64,000 nucleotides of DNA. Source: Brachionus rotundiformis (taxonomy: Eukaryota; Rotifera; Eurotatoria; Ploima; Brachionidae). This document shows, piece after piece, positions 44,052 to 52,330 of the stretch; within the stretch, counting starts at the first letter, position 1, and each line of letters starts with the position of its first letter. Position numbers and translations under genes: made by a program. Location: positions 913,501 to 977,500 of the forward strand of contig JAESIW010000210.1 of assembly GCA_016802295.1 (NCBI GenBank), read 5' to 3'. The notes below the pieces were generated by a model, which saw only the letters and a program-made list of their open reading frames with translations, searched no databases and was not told the origin of the DNA.

Positions 44052-44522
44052 ATGAAAATTTTAGGTATAGACCCAGGGCTAAGATACACAGGTTGGGGCG
44101 TTATTGAAGCTAAAAAATCTACACTAACATACATAGATTGCGGGTTTATAGCCGGTAGCACTGCATCTACCACTAGCCAACGCTTACACTTTATTTACAC
44201 TTGCTTAAAACAAGTTATAGAAACCCACAACCCTACAGAAGTAGCCGTAGAAGAAACTTTTGTAAATAAAGACCCCAAAGGTGCATTAAAACTAGGCTAC
44301 GCCAGAGGTATAGCTTTAATGGTACCTGCTATTTATAATCTGCCAGTGTTTGAGTATGCCCCCAATACTGTAAAAAAAACCGTGGTAGGCAACGGCCATG
44401 CTTCTAAAGATCAGGTTGGTAAAATGGTAAGCTTTATTTTTCCTACGGTTAAAAATATTAAAGACGACGCCATAGACGCCCTTGCTATTGCCATGTGCAG
44501 TGCGTATCATAAAAAATTTTAA
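44052..44522 (+). CDS. ruvC: Holliday junction resolvase RuvC
   Basis: RuvC cuts Holliday junctions within the RuvABC resolvasome. The 156-residue protein begins KILGIDPGLRYTGWGVI with the catalytic Asp7, has AVEETFVNKDPKGALKLGYARG near 67-88 (Glu69 or Glu70 as ligand), and ends with the acidic cluster KDDAIDALAIAMC near 138-150. Length is normal. In related genomes ruvA and ruvB follow at once; here a 1086-residue gene intervenes. Confidence 0.97.
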   Translation: MKILGIDPGLRYTGWGVIEAKKSTLTYIDCGFIAGSTASTTSQRLHFIYTCLKQVIETHNPTEVAVEETFVNKDPKGALKLGYARGIALMVPAIYNLPVFEYAPNTVKKTVVGNGHASKDQVGKMVSFIFPTVKNIKDDAIDALAIAMCSAYHKKF

Positions 44523-44626
44523 CTATTTTGTAAATATTTTTTAAATTTTACTTGATTTTGCATTAAGATTTTTGGTATTATTGTTTCTTATAATAATAAA
44601 TAACAATTTTACTTAAGGGGGTTACA

Positions 44627-47600
44627 ATGATTTTATCATTAAAATCAAAGCTACGATACTTTGTGTTAGCTTTGCTTACCGCCGTAAGCGTTACACACGC
44701 CTACGATTTTAAACTTTATACTAACGAGAACTTTCATAAGCGAATCGACACTAAATACTTTAGAATATACTACAACCAAAAAACTTGGCAATTAGCCAAT
44801 TGGTTTGCAACTAAAGCAGACGGCTGGGCAGAAGATGTGCACAAAGCAAGAGGCTTTAAACCAGGTATTAAGGTAGACGTGTATTTAGTGCACGATACTA
44901 TGATGATAAACGCTTTTAGTGCTTATGATAAAATTTATATGTACACTAACAGAGAGCCCAACTTTACCCAACCAAACCAAGACGAATGGATGGAAGATAC
45001 CTTTAAGCACGAATACGGCCATAGTACAGTGTCTTTAGGGGCGTATAATCCATTTTTAGTTTATAGTGGTATAGATAATTTAATTAAGCAAAGCACTGTC
45101 AACGATATCGCTTTAGATGGGTTTTTACAAGAAGGTTCTTCGGTATTATTAGAAAGTACCTATGGGCTTACCCCAGGTAGGTTAAACTCTGCTCCGTTTG
45201 TTTCAAAAATGCTATATAATGTGGATAAAGGTTATAAAGTAGACTTTTGGAAAACCAACAATTTTAGTGTTGGTGGTGATAGATATAACGAAGGTGCAAT
45301 GTTTTTTAGCTTTATTTACCAAACCTATGGCGAAGATAAATGGAGAAACGCTTTTAATGGCTATGTAAATAGTTATTGGAACATGATTGCCTACAGATTT
45401 CCAGAGTTTTTAGCTAAAGAGTTAGATGTTGACTACGATGATTTAATGGATCAATATACCAGTTGGTTAGAGAAAAAATCTGTAGAAGCAACGCCTACTA
45501 ACATAGTACAAGGAACACCGCTACCAGGGCAAATTACATCAGTTAGGGGTTTACTAGACATTGATGATAATAATTTGTATTTTGATGCTAGAGATGATAA
45601 TATGTTTAAAGTAGTTGCAGTACCAACTAAAACAAACGATATGGGTTTGCATAAAGAAAACACTAAACTTAGATATTCTGTTGCTTCGAAAAGAGGCAAT
45701 GTTACTCCTAACCCTGTAATTGATTTAGACTCACCTTCGCAAGATGGTTTTACGGTTTATCATCGTATTGCTACTAATAGGTCGGTTTTAGCAGATGGTC
45801 TAGATTCTTACTATGTTAAAACTACAGAGAAAAATAAAAACTTAAGCAATAATTTAGGTAATTATTTTGTAGATGATGCTACTAGAAATTCTTTTAATAT
45901 GGTAAAAGTTGGCGATAGGTTTTTTGTAGTATCTGCTAATGATATTGGGCAAAATCAGCTACACGACCCTATTAATAACGAAGTTATTTTTGCTTACAAC
46001 CAAAACTTTGTTATAGACAAGCCACGTTATAGTAAAGAGCGTAATGTTATTTACTTTGCCGCTAACAAAATTGGCGATACTAAAGCTTATGTGTTTGCCT
46101 ATAACGTAGCTACTAAGCAATTAACCACGCTAGTACAAGGTATGAACCCATTTATATATAAAAACGATTTATACTTTGTAAACCTAACAGGCACAGATAA
46201 AGCTTTAAACGCCTACAAGCTAAACCTAAACAACAACCAAGTTGTTAAGTTAACTAACTTAAAATACGGCTTGTTTGAAGTTATGGCAAACGATAACAGC
46301 TTGTTTTATACTGCCTTTAATAACAGAGGCGATGCCGAAAAGTACAGAACTTATAAAAAAGGTATATATATATTAGAGCAAGATAAATGGTTAAACGAAC
46401 CGCACAATGAACTAGTAACTGCGGCCAGAAACTATAACATTAATGCTACTAATAATGCAATACCTACTCCGCAAACTGTAGATAGAGGCAAAACCGTGTT
46501 TCCGTTGGCTTTAAAACTACAACCCGTAGATTTAATGTATACTTTAGATGGTGATTTTTTAATTCATTTTAAAAATCAACAAGATACTATTGTGGCTCAG
46601 GCAGGATTGGTTAGTAGGCAAGGACCATGGGAGAATCCGCAAAACTATACTAACGAAGACGGAGACTATTTAGGTGGTTCGGTTTCTGATAGATTAGAAA
46701 CAGTAAAAAATAGATTTAAAGATAGATACAAATTAGAGAATAAATTATTGTATTTAAAAGCTTTCTACATTCAATCTGGCTCTGGTGGTTCTACTTACAA
46801 TAGTTTCTATGATTTCATTAGCGCTACTGTTGTATATAAAGATAAACTTAATCCTTTTAACGCTACTGCTATTAAGGGAGGTAAAAATGCTTTTAATTAC
46901 GATAAAGTTGACAAAAACATATTAAGTTATTACGTTAGTGTTGCTCCTAGAGTATGGGATTTAAGTTATGGTTTAATTCCTACAGTAGATTTGTATTCTG
47001 CTTATAATTTTTCTGGCAATAAGGTAGAAACCACTACTTCAGGAACTTTAGTAAAAGGGGAAAAGAAAAACTTTTACGAAGTAAATGATTCTGTAGAGCT
47101 TGCTACTCAAGTGCAGTGGAATGATTTTAAAGCTAAGTTGTATTTAGGTTTGGATTTGAATTTAAGAGATCATGAATATATATACGATTATGGTCTCAAT
47201 AATGGGGCTATGGAAACAAGACTTTCTAATACTTCTAGATTTACTGTTGATTTAGATTTAAAAGATGTTTTAAGAGTATTACCTTTTGATAGTGTGCTTG
47301 GTTTAGATATTAGCGATATAGATTTGCTTACTGAATACACCTATGGTAATAATTACTATAACTCTAATCCAGTAAACTCTGTAAGTGGATTTTATGGCCA
47401 CAGGTTAAGCCCTATATATTTCCTAAACCCTTTTCGTACCTCTGGTAGCTTTGGAATACCTGTAAGTGCCAGCGAAGGTAATGGAGCTTACGAGGTTAAT
47501 GAAGGTTGGTATGCCTTTGATAATCAGTCTGAAAACTTAGAGTTAACTTTAGCTAAAGAATATGAATTTAAACCGTATTTTGGCAATATTAACTTAGGTA

Positions 47601-47887
47601 TTAGCACTGTTAGTTTTGCGCCTTTTGTAACTACAACTTATGTGTGGAACAATGCAAGAAACAAAGAGACAGGTGAAAAATCTGATGGTAGCTTGGCTTT
47701 ACCTTATGGTTCTAAAGAGCAAAATTTGTTTTACGGGGTAACCAGTAGAGCAGAGCTTAACCTTTGGAAACTAAGAGGATCTGTTTCTTTAGCCGTATTC
47801 CAAAAGCAACACGTGTTGTCTAGAAAAGGCGTGTTAGATAACCGTGACTACAAAGGTATATTATTAAACGCTACAATAAGATATTAA
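44627..47887 (+). CDS. Predicted surface zinc metalloprotease: gluzincin, beta-propeller and barrel-like C-terminus
   Basis: A 1086-residue protein with an AAGGGGG ribosome-binding site. Residues 1-25 are a Sec signal peptide ending VTHA. Residues about 30-290 form a peptidase-MA-like domain: HEYGH at 128-132 supplies two zinc ligands and the catalytic Glu129, and GFLQEGSS with Glu169 is the likely third ligand. About 300-650 show repeated strands of the type IYFAANKIGDTKAYVFAYNV, LYFVNLTGTDKALNAYKL and LFYTAFNNRGDAEKY, as in TolB/PD40 propellers. About 740-1086 are alternating-polarity strands ending NATIRY with a terminal aromatic residue, as in outer-membrane barrels. It sits alone between ruvC and ruvA with its own terminator. 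The domain calls are by eye; catalytic activity is inferred. Confidence 0.8.
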   Translation: MILSLKSKLRYFVLALLTAVSVTHAYDFKLYTNENFHKRIDTKYFRIYYNQKTWQLANWFATKADGWAEDVHKARGFKPGIKVDVYLVHDTMMINAFSAYDKIYMYTNREPNFTQPNQDEWMEDTFKHEYGHSTVSLGAYNPFLVYSGIDNLIKQSTVNDIALDGFLQEGSSVLLESTYGLTPGRLNSAPFVSKMLYNVDKGYKVDFWKTNNFSVGGDRYNEGAMFFSFIYQTYGEDKWRNAFNGYVNSYWNMIAYRFPEFLAKELDVDYDDLMDQYTSWLEKKSVEATPTNIVQGTPLPGQITSVRGLLDIDDNNLYFDARDDNMFKVVAVPTKTNDMGLHKENTKLRYSVASKRGNVTPNPVIDLDSPSQDGFTVYHRIATNRSVLADGLDSYYVKTTEKNKNLSNNLGNYFVDDATRNSFNMVKVGDRFFVVSANDIGQNQLHDPINNEVIFAYNQNFVIDKPRYSKERNVIYFAANKIGDTKAYVFAYNVATKQLTTLVQGMNPFIYKNDLYFVNLTGTDKALNAYKLNLNNNQVVKLTNLKYGLFEVMANDNSLFYTAFNNRGDAEKYRTYKKGIYILEQDKWLNEPHNELVTAARNYNINATNNAIPTPQTVDRGKTVFPLALKLQPVDLMYTLDGDFLIHFKNQQDTIVAQAGLVSRQGPWENPQNYTNEDGDYLGGSVSDRLETVKNRFKDRYKLENKLLYLKAFYIQSGSGGSTYNSFYDFISATVVYKDKLNPFNATAIKGGKNAFNYDKVDKNILSYYVSVAPRVWDLSYGLIPTVDLYSAYNFSGNKVETTTSGTLVKGEKKNFYEVNDSVELATQVQWNDFKAKLYLGLDLNLRDHEYIYDYGLNNGAMETRLSNTSRFTVDLDLKDVLRVLPFDSVLGLDISDIDLLTEYTYGNNYYNSNPVNSVSGFYGHRLSPIYFLNPFRTSGSFGIPVSASEGNGAYEVNEGWYAFDNQSENLELTLAKEYEFKPYFGNINLGISTVSFAPFVTTTYVWNNARNKETGEKSDGSLALPYGSKEQNLFYGVTSRAELNLWKLRGSVSLAVFQKQHVLSRKGVLDNRDYKGILLNATIRY

Positions 47888-47912
47888 TAATATATAAATT
47901 GCATAATTTTAC

Positions 47913-47950
47913 AAAGGGAGTTAGCCTTATGGTTAATTCCCTTTTTTTTT
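47913..47950 (+). terminator. Intrinsic terminator after the metalloprotease gene
   Basis: AAGGGAGTTAGCC pairs with GGTTAATTCCCTT (two G-T pairs) around a TTAT loop, followed by a long T-run. It isolates this gene from ruvA. Confidence 0.88.
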
Positions 47951-48005
47951 GCTTAATTATAGTGTAATATTTGTATAACATATAATTAATTTAATTAGTA
48001 AAAAC

Positions 48006-48599
48006 ATGTTTGCAAGCTTAAGCGGTAATGTTACTTATATTAATGTAGACTATTGTGTTATAGATGTAGCAGGGGTTGGCTATTTAGTTTTTTGCCCACT
48101 TAATGTACTACAAAACTTAACCCAAGGTTCTGCAACTACCTTACATATTCAAACCATTGTAAAAGAAGACAGCATTACACTGTACGGCTTTAATAATGTG
48201 CCAGTAAAACACTTATTTAATATGCTTATTACCGTGCAAGGTGTAGGCCCACGTATTGCAATGGCGGCATTATCTAAGTTTAGTTACAACCAGTTAGTGC
48301 AATCTATTATGTTGCAAGATATTTCTTTGCTAAAACAAATAAGCGGAGTAGGCCTAAAAGTTGCACAACGTATTGTTAACGAACTTTACGATAAAATTAA
48401 TAAAATGGCAGAAAGCCAAAACATTAAAACCACACAGCAGGGCGGTAATGTGGCAGATGCCACCCACGCTTTGTTAGGCTTGGGGTATACGCAGGCACAA
48501 ATAAACACTGCACTAACATTTATGCCTAGCAATATAGAAACCCTAAGTGCAGAAGAAATTATAAAAAGCATGTTAAAACACTTTGCTAGTGCTTTGTAA
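48006..48599 (+). CDS. ruvA: Holliday junction DNA helicase subunit RuvA
   Basis: RuvA tetramers bind four-way junctions and load RuvB. The 197-residue protein has the N-terminal OB-fold (MFASLSGNVTYINVDYCVIDVAGVGYLVF), two helix-hairpin-helix motifs (about 75-130: LITVQGVGPRIAMAAL and QISGVGLKVAQRIVNEL) and a C-terminal RuvB-binding domain (about 150-197, ATHALLGLGYTQAQI). ruvB follows after 35 bp. Confidence 0.97.
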   Translation: MFASLSGNVTYINVDYCVIDVAGVGYLVFCPLNVLQNLTQGSATTLHIQTIVKEDSITLYGFNNVPVKHLFNMLITVQGVGPRIAMAALSKFSYNQLVQSIMLQDISLLKQISGVGLKVAQRIVNELYDKINKMAESQNIKTTQQGGNVADATHALLGLGYTQAQINTALTFMPSNIETLSAEEIIKSMLKHFASAL

Positions 48600-48634
48600 C
48601 AAGCTAATACTTAAATATTAATGTAATAGTAAAA

Positions 48635-49651
48635 ATGGAAGAAAACAATAGGTTGCTATCTGCTAAAACTCCAGATGAACAAGATGTAAGCACCAGACCC
48701 GTTAACTTACAAAGTTTTGTAGGGCAACAAAAAATTAAAGACAACTTACAAGTATTTTTAAATGCCAGCAAAATTAGAAACGAAAGCTTAGACCATATTT
48801 TATTTTATGGGCCACCTGGCTTAGGCAAAACCACCTTAGCACAAATTATTGCTAACGAAATGCAATCTAACATTAAGTTTGTTTCTGGGCCTGTGGTTAC
48901 TAAATCTGGCGATTTAGCAGCAATTATTACCAATTTAGAAGCTAAAGATGTACTTTTTATAGACGAAATTCATAGGTTGCCAATATCTGTAGCCGAAGTT
49001 TTGTACTTAGCTATGGAAGACTTTAAGCTAGACTTTGTAGTGGGCGAAGGCCCAACGGCACGATCTTTACGTATAGATTTACCTAAGTTTACTTTAGTTG
49101 GTGCTACCACTAGGTACGGCCTGCTTTCGGGACCTTTGCGTGATAGATTTGGTATTAGCATGCCTTTGGCGTTTTATTCTAACGCCGAGCTTACAGGTAT
49201 TGTAAGCAGAGCCGCAGAAATTTTTAATGTGCAAATTACCGAACAAGCCAGCTTAGAAATTGCTAAGCGTTCTAGAGGGACTCCTAGAATTGCCAACAGA
49301 TTATTAAGGCGTGTTAGGGATTTTTTAACGGTATCTGGTTTAAACTGTATAGATGAAGAATTAGCAAACACCGCTTTGCTTAAGTTAGGCGTAGATGCCT
49401 ATGGTTTAGACGACTTAGATAGAAGATACCTAAACGCTATAGTTAAATATTACGACGGCGGGCCTGTTGGCTTAGATACTTTATGTACTATTTTATCTGA
49501 AAGTAAAGATACCATAGAAGACACCATAGAACCTTACTTAGTGCAAAACGGTTTAATTGCAAAAACAAAAAGTGGCAGAGTAATAGCAAAATTAGGTTGG
49601 GATTATTTAAAAATGTCTTCTAAAAAAATACCCAATAACCCAGTTTGCTAA
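48635..49651 (+). CDS. ruvB: Holliday junction DNA helicase subunit RuvB
   Basis: RuvB is the AAA+ motor of branch migration. The 338-residue protein has the N-terminal RPVNLQSFVGQQKIKDNLQVF, Walker A GPPGLGKT at 59-66, Walker B VLFIDEIHRL near 106-115, the arginine-finger region GPLRDRFGI near 166-174 and a C-terminal winged helix. Length is normal. It continues into ybgC after 44 bp. Confidence 0.98.
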   Translation: MEENNRLLSAKTPDEQDVSTRPVNLQSFVGQQKIKDNLQVFLNASKIRNESLDHILFYGPPGLGKTTLAQIIANEMQSNIKFVSGPVVTKSGDLAAIITNLEAKDVLFIDEIHRLPISVAEVLYLAMEDFKLDFVVGEGPTARSLRIDLPKFTLVGATTRYGLLSGPLRDRFGISMPLAFYSNAELTGIVSRAAEIFNVQITEQASLEIAKRSRGTPRIANRLLRRVRDFLTVSGLNCIDEELANTALLKLGVDAYGLDDLDRRYLNAIVKYYDGGPVGLDTLCTILSESKDTIEDTIEPYLVQNGLIAKTKSGRVIAKLGWDYLKMSSKKIPNNPVC

Positions 49652-49695
49652 ATACTTAAAATAAAAAAACAAAATAAACTTAAATTTTATTAAAT

Positions 49696-50100
49696 ATGCA
49701 ACAAGTACTACCTAAATACAATGTTTTTATTACCTACCAAGATGTAGATGATGCCGGCGTGGTATACTTTGCTAATTACTTTAATTACGCCGAAAAAGCT
49801 AGATCTATGGCACTATACAGCGTTTTTAATAGTATTAACTTTGTTAATAATAATAAATGGGCTATTAAAAATACTGTGGCTAATTATTATTACCCAGCTA
49901 AAATACAAAATACCATACAAGTTACAACAGAAATAGTAAAAGTAAATTTAGCTAGCGTGCAAATTAAACATAATTTTTTTGTTAATAGTTTATGCATTGC
50001 TACTATAGATTTACTACTGCTTAGTATTAATAACAACCTAAAGCCTACAAAAATTTGTAAAAAAATTATGCAGGTATTACAACAATATAAACAAACATAA
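49696..50100 (+). CDS. ybgC: YbgC-type acyl-CoA thioesterase
   Basis: A 134-residue hot-dog-fold thioesterase. The motif YQDVDDAGVVYFANYFNYAEKAR (from residue 14) is the YbgC signature, with Asp19 as the catalytic acid in DDAGVVY. YbgC heads the tol-pal operon in most Proteobacteria and has been tied to phospholipid metabolism. tolQ follows 17 bp later. The C-terminus is less conserved and Asn/Lys-rich. Confidence 0.94.
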   Translation: MQQVLPKYNVFITYQDVDDAGVVYFANYFNYAEKARSMALYSVFNSINFVNNNKWAIKNTVANYYYPAKIQNTIQVTTEIVKVNLASVQIKHNFFVNSLCIATIDLLLLSINNNLKPTKICKKIMQVLQQYKQT

Positions 50101-50117
50101 GGAAAATAAACACTATA

Positions 50118-50915
50118 ATGGAAAACTTTGGCTTAATAGCGGCTTTTTTGCACGCTAACTTAATTAATAAAGTAATATTTGTAGCATTAATTTTAATTTC
50201 TATTTATAGCTGGGGCGTAGTGTTTGCAAAAATAACTTGGTTTAAGTTTGCTATTTATAATTTGCAACAATTGCAAGATAGCCTAAGCGATATTAAAGAA
50301 TATAATGCTATTAAAATTTTTACCACAGTTAAGCCTAAAAATTTATACATAAATGTATTAGAGGCAATTATACAAAAACAAGATTATAACTCTGCACTTA
50401 ATAACGTAAATATTAAGCACAATGCTAAGTTAGATTTTTTGGCTTCGGTTTCTAGTATTGCCCCTTTTGTTGGTTTGTTGGGTACAGTGGTTGGGGTTAT
50501 AGATAGCTTTAGTGCAATTGGAGTTACTAAAAGTGCATCGTTAGCGGTAATTGCCCCCGGTATTGCAGAAGCTTTGTATGCCACAGCAGTTGGTTTGTTT
50601 GCGGCTATTCCGGCTTTATGGTTTTATAATAAATTTTCTAATAAAAATTATTTATTGCAAGATCAACAAGACGTAGTGTTTTATAGCCTATATTTAAAGT
50701 ATACTAGTTTGTGTAACGCTATGGATAACTTGCTAAGTACTGCATCTAACGAACTTTACCAACCAAGCAATACTAACACTAATAAAAAGAAAAATAAAGA
50801 TAAAGATAACAGCACACCAAAAACAAATAACAGCAGTAATAACACCAGCCAAACTGCAGATAAAACAAATAATGCAGAAGAAGAAAGCACAATGGTAGAG
50901 GACAAAAATGTATAA
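50118..50915 (+). CDS. tolQ: Tol-Pal system proton-channel subunit TolQ
   Basis: TolQ forms, with TolR, the proton-driven motor that energises TolA during outer-membrane constriction. The 265-residue protein has three membrane segments (about 18-37, 115-137 and 150-172), with the ExbB-family LASVSSIAPFVGLLGTVVGVIDSFSAIG stretch (about 111-138) and the APGIAEALYATAVGLFAAIPALWFYN helix (about 149-174). A Lys/Asn/Ser/Thr-rich cytoplasmic tail (about 215-265) is longer than usual. Overlaps tolR by 8 bp. Confidence 0.97.
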   Translation: MENFGLIAAFLHANLINKVIFVALILISIYSWGVVFAKITWFKFAIYNLQQLQDSLSDIKEYNAIKIFTTVKPKNLYINVLEAIIQKQDYNSALNNVNIKHNAKLDFLASVSSIAPFVGLLGTVVGVIDSFSAIGVTKSASLAVIAPGIAEALYATAVGLFAAIPALWFYNKFSNKNYLLQDQQDVVFYSLYLKYTSLCNAMDNLLSTASNELYQPSNTNTNKKKNKDKDNSTPKTNNSSNNTSQTADKTNNAEEESTMVEDKNV

Positions 50916-51306
50916 ACGTACCAGAAAAAAAATGCCCTTGGCTTCTAACATTAACGTTACGCCCTTTGTAGATGTGTTATTAATTTTATTGTTAGTATTT
51001 ATGGTTACCGCACCTAATTTAAACAATGGTTTTAATGTAGAATTACCAAAGGCTAGTAATTCTAAAGATGTTGCCCCAAAAGATACCAACATTGTGCTAA
51101 CTATAGACAAAAAAGGTAATTTGTTTTTAAATGAAAATCAAATTACACTGCTAGGGTTGCAAAAAGCTTTAGAGGGCAAAAATTCTAAACAAACTGTAGT
51201 TTTTATTAAAGCAGATGCTAACGCTGTATATGGCAGTGTAGTAGGCGTGCTTAATAAGTTAACATCGCTTAGTTTTAACAATGTATCTTTAATAACAGAC
51301 AAATAA
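50908..51306 (+). CDS. tolR: Tol-Pal system subunit TolR
   Basis: TolR is the ExbD-like partner of TolQ. The 132-residue protein has the basic N-terminus RTRKKMPLASNINVTPFVDVLLILLLVFMV with the membrane aspartate Asp23 that carries protons, then a periplasmic domain (about 45-132) with the typical VELPKAS and IVLTIDKKGNLFLNENQI strands. It lies between tolQ and tolA. Confidence 0.97.
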   Translation: MYKRTRKKMPLASNINVTPFVDVLLILLLVFMVTAPNLNNGFNVELPKASNSKDVAPKDTNIVLTIDKKGNLFLNENQITLLGLQKALEGKNSKQTVVFIKADANAVYGSVVGVLNKLTSLSFNNVSLITDK

Positions 51307-51316
51307 TTAAAATAAT

Positions 51317-52330
51317 ATGTATAGATTTATAGGTTTTTCGTTATTATTGCACGGGTTGTTAATTGCCGTATTTTTATTATATGGTAGGTTGGTTGCACCT
51401 AATAATTTATATTTAGGGGGCAATTCTAATACAATTTCTATAGTTGCACTTAACTATAACGCAATTAAACCACAGCCTAAAACTACACCTATAAAAACTA
51501 ATACAGCCAAGCAAAAACCTACAACAACAAATAAGTTACCTAAGCCGTTGTTACCTAAGCCAGCTAGTAATAATAACGTACAAACTAAAAACACCGCAAC
51601 CCCTAAAGTAGAAAGCACAACTAAACCAGCTAGCAAACCAGTTGTTAAACCTGCAAGCAACCAAGCAAACACACAAAAACCACAAAGTAATACTAACCCT
51701 ACAACAACTTTTGCAACCACGCCTAAAGTAGATGTTATAGAAAATACAGAATCTAAACCGTTACAAGCAACAGATAACACTGTAACTAACCCGCAAATTG
51801 CTATACAAAACGCTACAGAAGATAGCAATGCAGAAACCAGCAATGCAGAGAATAACGCTATAGTTAACACTACAAAAAAACCATTAGAACTAAAAGACTT
51901 AAACCAACAAGATAGCGACAGTATAAAGAAATATCTTGATAATAATAAACAAAATACTGTATTATATAATGAAGAACTAGAACAAGAACAAACATTAGAA
52001 AATTTACCGCTTAGCGATGAAGATAAAGTAAGTTTACAGCAAGCTTTATATGGTTGTGGCTATAATATTAATTTAATATTAGACGAAGACATAGATATAA
52101 ACTTAAAAATAGATATGAACCCAGATGCATCTATTAACCATGTAAACCTAATAAGCTATACAACCAACAGTAAATACGGCAAGCAAAAAATACTACAGTT
52201 GGTAAATAATGTTATTAATTCGTTAGGTAAAGAAAAATGCAAGTATTTACCACTGCCTTTAAATAATTATAGTGGGTGGTCTAACTTTACATTTAAATTA
52301 ACCATAAAAGGATTTTTTTATGAACAATAA
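51317..52330 (+). CDS. tolA: Cell envelope integrity protein TolA
   Basis: TolA links the TolQR motor to TolB-Pal. The 337-residue protein has one N-terminal membrane helix (about 4-22), a long central segment (about 50-215) and a C-terminal TolA domain (about 225-337, LSDEDKVSLQQALYGCGYN ... GWSNFTFKL). The central segment is Pro/Thr/Lys/Asn-rich with repeated KPAS and TTKP units, not the Ala/Lys/Glu helical rod of other TolA, so length may be kept by an extended chain. Identification rests on position and C-terminal pattern. Overlaps tolB by 11 bp. Confidence 0.88.
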   Translation: MYRFIGFSLLLHGLLIAVFLLYGRLVAPNNLYLGGNSNTISIVALNYNAIKPQPKTTPIKTNTAKQKPTTTNKLPKPLLPKPASNNNVQTKNTATPKVESTTKPASKPVVKPASNQANTQKPQSNTNPTTTFATTPKVDVIENTESKPLQATDNTVTNPQIAIQNATEDSNAETSNAENNAIVNTTKKPLELKDLNQQDSDSIKKYLDNNKQNTVLYNEELEQEQTLENLPLSDEDKVSLQQALYGCGYNINLILDEDIDINLKIDMNPDASINHVNLISYTTNSKYGKQKILQLVNNVINSLGKEKCKYLPLPLNNYSGWSNFTFKLTIKGFFYEQ

